DNA of 64,000 nt from Phoronis australis (lineage: Eukaryota > Phoronida > Phoronidae), in NCBI GenBank assembly GCA_002633005.1, contig NMRA01000432.1:64942-128941 (forward strand). Reading direction: 5' to 3'. Both the position numbers and the translations under genes were made by a program. A model generated the notes under the pieces. The model did not search any database. It had not been told where the DNA came from and worked only from the letters and a program-made list of their open reading frames with translations. Positions 38,301-50,300 of this stretch are shown here, piece by piece (the first letter of the stretch is position 1; every line of letters begins with the position of its first letter).

Positions 38301-41300
38301 ATAACTCCACTACATCTTCATTTTTGCTCCCAAAACTCATTTATTTTTGGTTTAGTCCTTTTTATGCTCCCATATATGTGGCAGTGTATTGCTGTCATCT
38401 CTGTGTGCACATTGCATGTCTGTTTTGTGTCACCAAAATCCCTTGGAGGATCTTCATGAAAGTTGGCAGATGTGTTCCTTTGGAGATGGTGACATATGCG
38501 ACAACTGGTGTGCCCCCTAGTGCCAATTTTGATATTTTACATTTGCCTCTCTATCTTAGGAGTGCGTTGGTGGATCTTTGTTGAACTTTGCAAATGGATT
38601 TTATATCGAGGAAGTGACAATGCCTTCCCATTTTGGGATAGCTTAGGCAATGTACGTGCCTCCTAGTTACCACTTCTATTTTTGATGAGGTGAGGCATCT
38701 GGTTCTTTATCTGCCAAGTGCCGAGGATCATTCTGAAAATCGGCAGATGTGTTTCTGCTGAGAAGACCACAGCTGACGTTGATTTGTCACATATATGCAA
38801 CTTCTGTGAAGCCCCTAGTGATCTATTCTGCAAAACGTATCTCCTTATCCCTTGCAAGGTCTTTTGTAAACTTTGGCAAGTATTTTTCTATGAATGTGGT
38901 AACATTTTGTCAGATTTTCATGAAATTTGGCAAATCGACTTCTTTTAGAGAAGTGACAACCCTTCCCCATTTTCGTACAGTTGTGGCATACTCTGCGCCA
39001 CTTGGTGGCCATTTTTGTGTTTAGTAGCATCCACCACTCTACCTGCCACCTGGCAGGAGAGATTGTCATGGCAATTGAGATATGCGCCTGCTAAGAAGAC
39101 ACATAGCTAACATTGATTTCGAATAGGTCTGAACACTGACTGTATCTCCTAAACCTCTTGTGGAGTCTTTCTGAAGCGCATTCCTGTGAGTGTGACTACA
39201 CATGATGCCTTCTTCCACAGGGATCCAACTACTGCTTTGCCTTGTAGTGGCAACTTTAATTTTTGCATTTGCCTCGGTATCGTCGGAGTGCCTTGACTGA
39301 TTTTCATGAACTGAGGCAAATTGGTTTTCCCATTTCCTGGTAGGTTCGACGTGTTCTGCACCCTCTACTGGTCTGTTTCTCGTGATATTGATAAACAGTC
39401 CCAGAAGTATATCGTTTGTAGTGTTATCTTACGCGCATTTCAATGCTTTGCGTTGCTCTTGTTTTAATTGTTGCAGTGCTAACTCGGGGTGATTACAAGT
39501 TGATCTTATCCTTCACTTCAAATCTTGCATTGAAAACTCGACTTGTGCCATTCCATTCAAAGGTCATAGGATTTGTTTGCATGTTGTGTTGTTGTTAATA
39601 TTGCCTCTTTGTTGTAGGTCATCGCAGGTACTCTCAGGTCTGTCTGCACTGGCTGCTGTTGCCTCGACCAGCATGAGGGCTGGTAAGTTAAGTGCAATTT
39701 GAAGCCACCGTTGTGATGTAAGCTTTTAGTTGTCCCCGCTTAATTTATCTATATCAACTTGCCTGCTACAGCCCCCTCACATCAAAGCGGTTCTCTCTAC
39801 TATCCCGACATTGGGGCGGTGTTGCCTTCAAGAAATGTTTAGTGCAAGTTGTCTGTTTGAGCCTTTCTCCTGTACGTTCCGTCAAGATAGCAATACATGC
39901 TCGTCAAGATATCAATACATGCTCAGCCATTGGGAGATTGAGTTGGGTGTGGCAGGCCTGCCTCTGATGTCAATATCAAAATGATAGAAAGAACTTTTCT
40001 GCGCTAGCACGTACCTGATAGTTACTTCTGCGCAACCACGTACCTGATACTTATTTCTGCGCAACCACGTACCTGATACTTACTTCTGGGCTGGCACTAT
40101 GCTGTAATTTGCATACACGGCAAGCACGTTGGGCGCAGGTGACTGAACACGTGTTGCAATACCTTAACAAGTTGTGGCAAATCATTGCACTGCATTCATT
40201 TTTGTCTCCGTCATCTTGCCCCTGGGTTAACTGTCATGGCAACTGCCATCTGGACACAACTTTAATCTAATGCCAGCAGGACTACAGGCAAGCTAATCGG
40301 CCAAACGTTTTCTTTTGCTTTTGTGTTCTGCTTATCGTCATTTGCTTGCTGTACAGTGGTTTTCGAAATTCATTTGAGCTCCAATGCACAAAACCAGACC
40401 TTAATATCCATTTCCTTTAATATCCATTTCCTTTCAGCTAAACTCTCCACAAAATGTTAATGGTTGCGGCTCCACACATTGTATTTAAATCACAACACCT
40501 TGCCTTGGAAGTCTGTTTAGAACTAAACAATTACAGCGGGAAGGCGCTGGAATGTCCCATTAAACTCAAATTAAAAATTATTCTGACAAAGTCTGTCGAA
40601 ATATGTCTGGTTTATTTTGAACAGTACTGTTGCTATGCAGAAACGTTGATTGCAATGAGGCAGATAATGTGCAGCCTTGTTCAATGAGCTGTGGTCTGTA
40701 GTTTTCCTCTTTGGACTTGGATAATTTGATTTTTAAAGCAGTGGTGATTTCATAGCACTCTGATCAAGTGTAATCTTGTTGTTTCTGCACCGATGTCTGG
40801 TTTACTTGCATTTTATGTTGTAGAGATTGTCATGTAAACCTGCCTTTCCATGTTACCCCAAAACTTTATGCATACAGTCCTTGTTTGGTGGCTGCCGCTT
40901 TAGCTTGTACCGTTGTTCGCTGTTTAAGGTTATGTGAGACCATACAAACACGTGCAACATCGTGTCTCTTGATGCCTTCTCAGACTCAAATCAATCTTTC
41001 AGATGCTGTGCTTAAGCACTGTTCTCAAATTGTTGTTAAAATCATTTGAAATGTTCCATAATTTTACGTGAGAGATTTTCAAAAATAAGACTTATTGAAT
41101 ATGAGAAGTTGCATGTAACAAAAATGAAGCCGTAATTTAGAAAACTAACAGCATTTTTTAGATTTTTGTCAAATAAAATTGTAATTTTATTGATATTAAA
41201 TGTTCCTTCATTTTTTGCTTAAATTTGCTCAAAAAATATGATCACGTAGCCCTGTTAATGGCACTTTGGTGTTAAGTCAAAAATCGAGTTCTTTCAGCTA

Positions 41301-44300
41301 TTTTCAGAAAATCTGTACTTTTACTAAGTTAGATATCTGGCACAAACTTGGTGATAAGGTGTCACATAATCTTAAGACAGATGTTTCTAGCTGTATTATT
41401 ACAATCAATGGTAGTTGTTCCAGAAGCAGTGTTTGCTTGATGAGTACCACTGTGATTTTTAAACGGCGAAAAGGGGGCTTTGTTTTTGAGGTACACGTTT
41501 TTGACATATCTTCCGTTACCAGTTAGTGAGATGGTATGTTGACCTTCTTTTTGTAGATATCTGTTGTGAATGAACTTAGCAGGGCTCGACATAACGAGCT
41601 GCAGGTCGCATTTGCGACCTGAAATTTGAAAATGCGAGCTGAGATTTTTGTCAGCTCGTATAAAGTCGCAAAATGCGACCTGGAATTTCCAACGAATGCG
41701 AGCTGAGTTTTTACACTTCTCAACAGATACCCGTCAAATACGAATCACCTCTTGTTAATCCGACCGTTGTTTGGTTGTTGCCAAATACAAGTTCAAAAGA
41801 ACACTAACCGAGAACAGCCCTCCCGATGACTTGTAAGCAAGCCAGTCGCGTGAACATGGGATATGCAGAATCGATCTTTGACGCGTTTCATTGGCTAACA
41901 CTTTCGGCCACTTTTGTAAATTCCCGGATTCGCCGAAGAAAGTTTCGGGCCACTGCTTAACACGTGATAAAACTTCACAAAACAACGGTGTTTCTATTAA
42001 TTCTTAAGCGATCAACTTACCAAACATTGTGGTGGACAAAAATGTTTGTTTTTCACATAAGATGTCCTTATTACATGTACCAAATATCCACGACAATATC
42101 CCTGATATCGCACCGCGGCACCGTTAGCGCTCAAGCGGTCCCGGCAGACAATCGTGACTTAGACTGAGATGTGCTTCTCCTTTTTATCGTATTAAGACAG
42201 CCAAAGTGAAAATTACAACCTTATTAATCGCCAAACGACGGTCACGTCTTTACTTTCAGTTGCCAAGAAATTCTCAAACCCATCACTTGTTTCTGGGGCT
42301 ACGTGCGCGAACTATGATTTGTCTTTCACACGTTGTTGCCAACGTAAGTGTAGCCCTACTCCAGCGATTCAAGTGCGTGAACTCACGCGTGCGCACCACT
42401 TCAAAGAACAGCGACAGTCCTAAATGAAAGAGTATACCGGCTTGGCTCTGGTTTATTTGAAAATGAACTCAGATTCCCAGCGGTTATAAAAGACCCGATG
42501 TCCCGGGACCGATATAACCCAGAACTAACATTATCCTGTTCCGATGTTTCCCGAGGTCGATGTTCTTTAAACCCTGTATTCTATGCCCGTAGCCAGCTAT
42601 TGCAACTAAACTGGCACTAGATGCGAAATTGTGGTTGAAGTTAGCGATCTTTTCATTCTTCTCTTTATACACCCCCCCCCCGCCAACTTTTCGCTCCCCG
42701 AACCACCGTCGCCGTAAAATGTTCAGACTCCTATAGAAACAACCTTGTTCCGGCTGAAGCGGGCAGTTAAAAAAATCATTCCGGGTGGCTAAAAAGGGTA
42801 CAATGTAGGTGGTAACGATATCCAGAAAGTCACCCCTACCAGATGGAGTTTGCCTCGCAAAATCGTATTATTATAACTTTTCTTACCATTGCAGCGTTTT
42901 AATATCTTATTACCGCAAACACTGAGGTTAACGACTATGCTCACGCACAAGCCTACTCCCTACCTTTAAAGTGTTTCATAATAAGCGCTCACTGATCTAT
43001 TAAAAGTCCCCCCTTAAATTTTGAGAATTTCCAATTAAGCGCCCACAGTTCAAGCTAGCGCCCATCATTGCGCACTACAAACGACCGCGTGTGGTTTAAA
43101 ATTGACACGCAGCTTATATGTTGTGTGTCACTTTCATTTTACACAACTTCAGTTTTCAAAAACGTCTTTTCACAATATGTAAAAACCAAATCCCGGCTTT
43201 GTTTTATACCTCGGAAAGAAAGTTAACACTAGTGACGTGCGTGTCGTTTTGCGACTGACCTATTTTTCCCGTACTTGGAGAGTATTGAAGAGCAAACTCG
43301 CGATTACCCGAGTTAGTTTGAATCGTTAACGACTTTGATGACGGCCAGTAGCAGACCAGATCTAACAAAATCCCGGATACTTTTTCAACGGGCATTTTCT
43401 CCCTTTTCACATTGCAAATTTAGCTACTCGAATGCACAAGTCAGTTAGAGAGCACTGATTCAACTTTCACGCCGGCAACTTGCCTTGCGCTCTAGAGACT
43501 TTCAATGGCGGTCGTGAAGAACAGTAAGGCCGTACCTGCATGAATGAAGTCAATTTTGAGATCCGAAATTTGTGAGTATTTAACGCTGCAGGTAAGAGCA
43601 TAATCTAAACATTTTCTCGATGATCTAAAAAATCTATTTTGGCGCGTAAAAATGGCGGGAAAATTTTGCGACCTGGCATTTACGAATGCGAGCTGGATTT
43701 TGAAAATGCGACCTGGGATTTTGGCTAGGTCGCAAAATGCGACCTGGCGATTTTAATAGCGTCGAGCCCTGCTTAGACTCACTCAGACTCATTTACGGTC
43801 GAAATTTTGACAGTAAACGTTTGTTTCTTGCAGTTGGTAAGCCCAGTTTGATACTTGACAATTTGCAAGCTATAAGCAAAGTACCAGAATAACGTCTCTT
43901 GGTTAAATCACATATGAGCAGCATGCGCACTTTGTCTAAAGTTCCGATTGCTTGTTTGTATAAAGTTGCCATCAAAGAAATCATTGTTCATACAGGGTTA
44001 GGTGATATCATGCTCAACACACAAAATTACCAGTTGGATTATGCCAACTTTTTTAACCTAGCCTCAAGCAATATTAGAATGACCTTTAACCTAACCTCAA
44101 GCAACATTAGAATGACCTTTAACCTAGCCTCAAGCAATATTAAAATGACCTTTAACCTAACCTCAAGCAGTATTAGAATGACTTTAAACCTAACCTCGAG
44201 CGATATTGGAATGGCATATCAGTTCTATCAGTTGTATGTTAGAATGTAGGTTTGAGTAACGCTGCTTCTGGAAAGTTACCTTGGCTGGCTTCTCTGTGAG

Positions 44301-47300
44301 GTGCACTGTCATTGCTATAGGGACTGTTTCTGCATGCAGGTGGTGAAAGTAACCTGCCCTCTGTTGTCCAATTGAACAACCAAGTGCATGCTGTTGTGAA
44401 TCAGTTAGAAGGTAATGGTTTGAATGTGTGTGTCAGTGTGTGATTGTGGTGCCCTCTGGCGCTTACGTATGTGCGACCAATTAATTGCTTGTGGTAAGTG
44501 TATGCCTAGTAGGGCTACTTCTTTGGTATCAATGTTCAATGTTGAAGTGTATTTGTTAATATGAAAAGGTGTGACAGATTGTTGCAAAATTGATGAGCGC
44601 AATTCAAGTTTGAAAGTCCAGTGTTGCAAACTTTAGATATCTGTAAACTGCAGTAAATCAAGTAGTCCTAGAAAATACAGTAACTAACTTTTTACGTGGC
44701 AACATATTTATATGTGGGTGCATATTGTCGTCATCTCTGTCTGGGCGTCCAGCATCCGCAGCTGTATCTCCCAAACCCCTCACAGGATATAGATGAGATT
44801 TGGCAGATGTGTTCCTGTCAAGCTGACGACGGATGGCGGCGAATTTCGAACCTCTGCCTCTACTGATGCGTCCCCTTGGGGCAATTTCAGATTTTTCCGT
44901 TTACGTCTGTATCTCCGGACTTCCTCACGGCATTTCCATAAAATGTGACAGTTAGGCATCTATTAGTGAGAAGACGCTATCCTTCCGTTTTCAGATGGAT
45001 TCGATGTACTTACCGCCACCTAATGACCTGTTTTCGAGTTCGTTTTTGGTGTCAACCAAACCACTCTATGGGTGATTGTGAAAATTGGCATATTTATTCT
45101 TACTGTGAAGAGGGCGGCTGATTATGGTTTTCCGACGACTTCGACTACTGTGGCGTCTCCTAGTGGCAGTTTTGTATGTTTTTGCGCCCATGCTTGTATC
45201 TACTAAACGCTCTATAGGGTCTTTGTTTAATTTTGCAAGTGTATTTATATAAAGTTGACAACAGATGACGACTTTCGGATGGATGGGACTACTGTTATGT
45301 CCCCAAGTGGCAATTTATATTTTTTTTGCTTTAACCTTTGTATTTTTAAAAGTTCTTAACGCATTTTCATAAAATTTGCCAGATAGGCATCTATTACTGA
45401 GGTGACGCTATCAACCGGTTTTGGATTGATTCAAGGTATTTTGCGCCACCTAGTGGCCATTTTTCGGTTTTCAAGTTTGTTTTTAGGCTTCTGCGGCTTC
45501 TGCCCCTCTGTCAATCAAACCACTCTAAGGATGATTGTGGAAATTAGCATGTATGATCCTAATGTGAAGAGGATGGTTAACAATGATTTTCCGAGGACCT
45601 TGACTACTGTGGTGCCTCCTAGTGGCAGTTTTATTTTACACCCATGGCTGTATTTCCTAAACCCTGTGCTGAATCTTTATTAAATTTAGCAAATGTATTT
45701 ATTATGAAGTTGACAACAAACGGCTATGACTTTCAGACTGATCCGACAAACATTGTGCCCCCTTGTGGCAATTTCATTTGTCCTATTTTCCTCTGTTTCT
45801 TTGAAGCTGTTTATCTGATTTTTTAGAAATTTGTTCAATAGCTTTCTATCGAAATGAGGATTTGTTCCTGTTTTTGGATGGGTTCGACATATGTTGCACC
45901 ATCTAGTGGCCATTTTGTGTTGCAAATAAACGCCCCTTAAAGCACACCGTTTGCGGTGCATTCGTAGGCGCATTTCAATGCTTCGCGTTGCTCTTGTATC
46001 AGAAATTTCTCTTTGAATAAGTGCTTTTGATTTTTTACTTTTGCATGTTTCAAAAGGTTATCTCAGGTTTTTTTTTTTAAATTTGTCAATTGACCAAATG
46101 GCCTCAAATATGGGACCAATTTTCTTTGTTTTTGTTTTTGATTTGAAATTTTTATAGAACGGGGGGGGCATTTTATCATGTTTTTGTGTGCTATCTCTGT
46201 TATACAGCTAACTGTAAACCAAGCTCACCAATCCACAGTTGCATAATATGCTTGACCGAAGTGCTAAGATTTGTTGTTTTGGTCTCTAACAGAAGTTTTG
46301 ATAAGCTGCTTTCCATTGTCCTAGAACCTGAACAAATCTTTACCTCACTGCAGAATCCTAAGCCTTACTGCCCTTTACAAACCCATGCATCATAGGGACT
46401 CTATTTACTCACTATGAACCTCCAGGGGAGCTGAACTATACCCACACAAATGGCATACTTACTATGAACTATGAAGACAGTGTATCAATTGTTACCTAGA
46501 CTTTAAGGTGGTTGCCCTGGCTGATTGAATTCATGTTGACTTAAGTGATTCTGATATACTTCATTGGACTTAAATAACAGACATCGATATTATAATTAAA
46601 CAACTCAAAAAGATATGCATCACATCGCATTTTGTTTCTGATTAAAAGTATCAATGTTCTTTGATAACGTTGTTATCCTAGAGCCATTGAGTATTGGTTG
46701 CCCATCTACAGTGTATTATGCTGTTGTTTCTGAACAGTAATGTAGACCTCTCTCTCAGTGCTCGATTTGGCAACCGGCATGTCACAAATGCTACCTCAGA
46801 TTGTGTTTGCCAACTTGAGAAAAATCCCAAATCGCCACGATGTCTCCACTGTTAGTATCAAAGGCATACAATAATTACCCCAAATTTCGTTCCAAAGTTT
46901 GTGTTCACTTCCAAACTTTAAGTTACTAACAGTACTCCTTAATTTATTACCTTTAGCTCACTAAGCTAAGTGTTAAGCGCTGCCTCTGAAACTGGGCCAT
47001 ACACTTTGGTCAAGTTAGTATACGTGGTAAAAGTGCCTGATTGATTGGAGTTCAGGTTCTGTGATAAGTGTTCAGTCTGTGGTTAGAGTTTGGTATGTAA
47101 TAGTTGTATGTCTCTATCTTTTTGTTGCTTGTTTCTTAGCTTTCATGTGAACATAACTATCACGTTTTTGTGTGTGTGTCATCATAGGAGAGATGCTCGG
47201 CATGAACGGACCATCGACCAATCATACAGCCAAGATGACTAAAAGCCCAACATTGGCACGTACAGGTATACCGCAAAGTATGGAACAGTTACTAGAGCGC

Positions 47301-50300
47301 CAGTGGGAACAAGGCTCCGCTTTCCTAATGGAGCAGGGGCAGCACTTTGACAGTAAGTTCTGTACCTAGATTGTTATAGCTGTTATGCATGTGTTTGGGG
47401 AACTAGACAGTGAATTTTGAAATTGAACTGTGTGTTTTGTTTGCTGTATCAGGATCTTTGATCCCAGAACCAAAATTTTCCAAAGTCACGTTTCCTTGCA
47501 TTCCCTAAAAATAGCTGCCGAATTTTTTAGTGGTGTCCCTGTAAACTAAAGTACATGGACCACCAACTCTGTATATTTTCAATGGACGAAATCTGATCTT
47601 GCGCATAATCCACAACAGCACTATTCACTAGCGACACTTGGCAGACATAGCGCATTTTACTTCCAGCAAGTATGCCATCTGCTAATCATGGTCAGCTGTT
47701 GTGTGGTCAGGTGCTTGACCAGTAGCATTGCCAAAAGTACTCACGATACCAAGAGTTCTGTTATTGGAATACTTAGAACAGCGTTTCAATGTCGAATTTT
47801 TTTTTTTGTTGTTGTTGTACTAGACAGTGAAATAGATGGAAGAATTTTCCGTCAAAATGCACTTACCGGAAGCTGAGTTTGTTATGTTTACAGTGTGGCG
47901 CCTCTTCTAGGATATTACTCAAGAAAACGTCGGAGTTGCGAATCTGTTGTCTATAATCTATGGTGTCCCCAGAAAAGTTAGAAACATTCCAATAACCTCA
48001 ACATGTTTGTGGAAAACATTCAAGTCTGAAAAAAGTCGTAAAATCTTTTCTGCTATAGTTTCGTTTTCAAACAGTTCAGTGCCATTTAAAAAGGTTAAAA
48101 ACAAAGATTCACCAACTTTAACTGTCACCAACTACCATATTCATGCTGGTAGTTGTGATCCATTTATTAGCACTGTATATGGACTGCACTTCACCTACCG
48201 CAGATATAGAGGTGACTTGTTACAAATCCATGTACCTCAGTTGTGAGTTGTACTTGTTTCCAAAGCGAAGCTGTTATCTGATTTGTCAAACAAGTCATGA
48301 AAACAGCTTTAAAAATAGAGGAAAATGCTTGACAATTTTTATATAATAACAGAAAAATGCCAAAATTGCAGATGTTCATGTTATAAATGTAGTTTTGCCA
48401 AATTTCTTAACATGGCACATTCTGTTTCATTATAGGTGCAATGTGTACTATTTTGATCAAGAAACAAAAAACACGTTATTTGCAGGAATGTACAGTTGTC
48501 GGCATATGACAAATAGATTAATAACTTTTGTGTGAAGTAATGAATGACTGTATTCCACCAGCTAGTACTCTAACTTTGCTATTTTTGTTTTGGTCTGAAC
48601 TCAGGGGTCTTCATTTTGCCCTCCAATTCATGCAGGTGATATAGATTGATGCTTTTTGTACTTGATGTCCCTAAATATAAGCTACAAACTTTTTCAAATA
48701 CGATGTTTCAAATTTAACCACGAATTTGCACAATAATGCTTTGGCCATCAGTTGCGAATGTAAATTATTTTCTCATCCACTTAACTCAAGTGCAAAATCA
48801 TATACACTTGTGTCTGGAGCCTAATCTTTGTAGTATAAATCAAATTTATAATTGATGTCCATAGATTTAAGTTACACAGTAACATGTCCAAACGTGATAT
48901 TTCAGTCAGTTTGCAGCTGCAATGCTGAGGTCATGAAGTGCGAATGTGGATTTTTATTCATCCGCCTAACTCATGTACTTGTGCACAAAATCAAAGACAG
49001 GTCTTGATGCGTTCTAAAGTGGGGCTTAAAATATCAAAATTACATAAAGTTGAATTTCAGGCTCTTCTCACTAGAATCTACATTGTAGTAATTGGCTCAA
49101 TACTTCTGCTCTGCCCCTTCCAGTTGCCTCACTCCTAAACTGTCTCAGTCAACTCCGTGCTGAGAACCTACGATTGGAGGAACACATCCAGTCACTGACC
49201 ACCCGCCGAGACCACCTGCTGGCAGTTAACGCTCGCCTCTCCATGCCACTAAATGCCGCCCGAGGCACAGCCGTCCACAACAATGCCAGGCCCTCGCCAG
49301 AGCATGGCCAGCACCCCAGGAGTCCGCGCGTCAATAATTTTTTACCTCCTGAACAGATGTCGACGGTGAGTCAAAGGAATTTCTTGAGTAAATGTAAGAG
49401 ACTGTGATGCAAAAGTTGAAGTATATTGACTCATTCTTGCTGACCAGTGTGAAGTCTGCAGACAACTTGAGAATTACAAATAATTACACTGTGTCCATTA
49501 GCATTCGTATTCATAATGAATGGTTGACTAAAATTTTTATTTCCTTTCTAAAGACGAAAACATGCTGTCCACACATGATAACAACAAAAATGTATTGATT
49601 GATTGAAGCTTGCACAATATTTAGAGGAAGTTTACCTAAACATTGAATCCAGTGCTGTAAGAATCTACTTAGAAACTGTTTTGAATCGCTAAGAATTGAA
49701 TTTAGATTTTACTTGTTGTGAAGCAGGAAATGATTTCCATTCTTTTCTAGGATCTTGGCAGTTCTCTCAACTCAAGTGTGGGTAGTAGCTCTACCCACCA
49801 TTCGGCAACACCTTGTAGTCCTGTGCAAGTGGCTGGGACCAATCTTTTAGCGCAGGGGTCCACACCTCTGGCAACCACAGTACCACTGGCTACTACAATG
49901 GTGGTATCTACGCCTCAAGCCAGACACAGTCCAGGTGGTGAGCGAGCACTGATCTCCCTAGTTGTCTGTTTTGAAATGTCAAGTGGAGTAGTAGTCCATC
50001 ATTATGCCAGTATAAAGAATTTTTGTTTCAAAGTTATGGTCCATTATGCATTACTTTCCATGCACCAAAGTGCTTAGCTACAAATAATGTGTAATTGTGG
50101 GACATATTAAGTAGTGTAATTACGGGGCATGTGAAGTAGTGTAATTACGGGGCATGTGAAGTAGTGTAATTACGGGGCATGTGAAGTTGCGTAATTGAAG
50201 GGCATGTGAACTACGGTGCTGGTGCGTGGAAAATAGTGTAATTATGGTATGATAAATCTGCGCTTTATTTATTTCAGCGTCATCAGAGAGTCATAAAACA

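Noticed and set aside
37669-38304. 211-codon frame as a gene
   Set aside because: Created by a 57-bp minisatellite in an AF10 intron; low complexity, no splice or start context.
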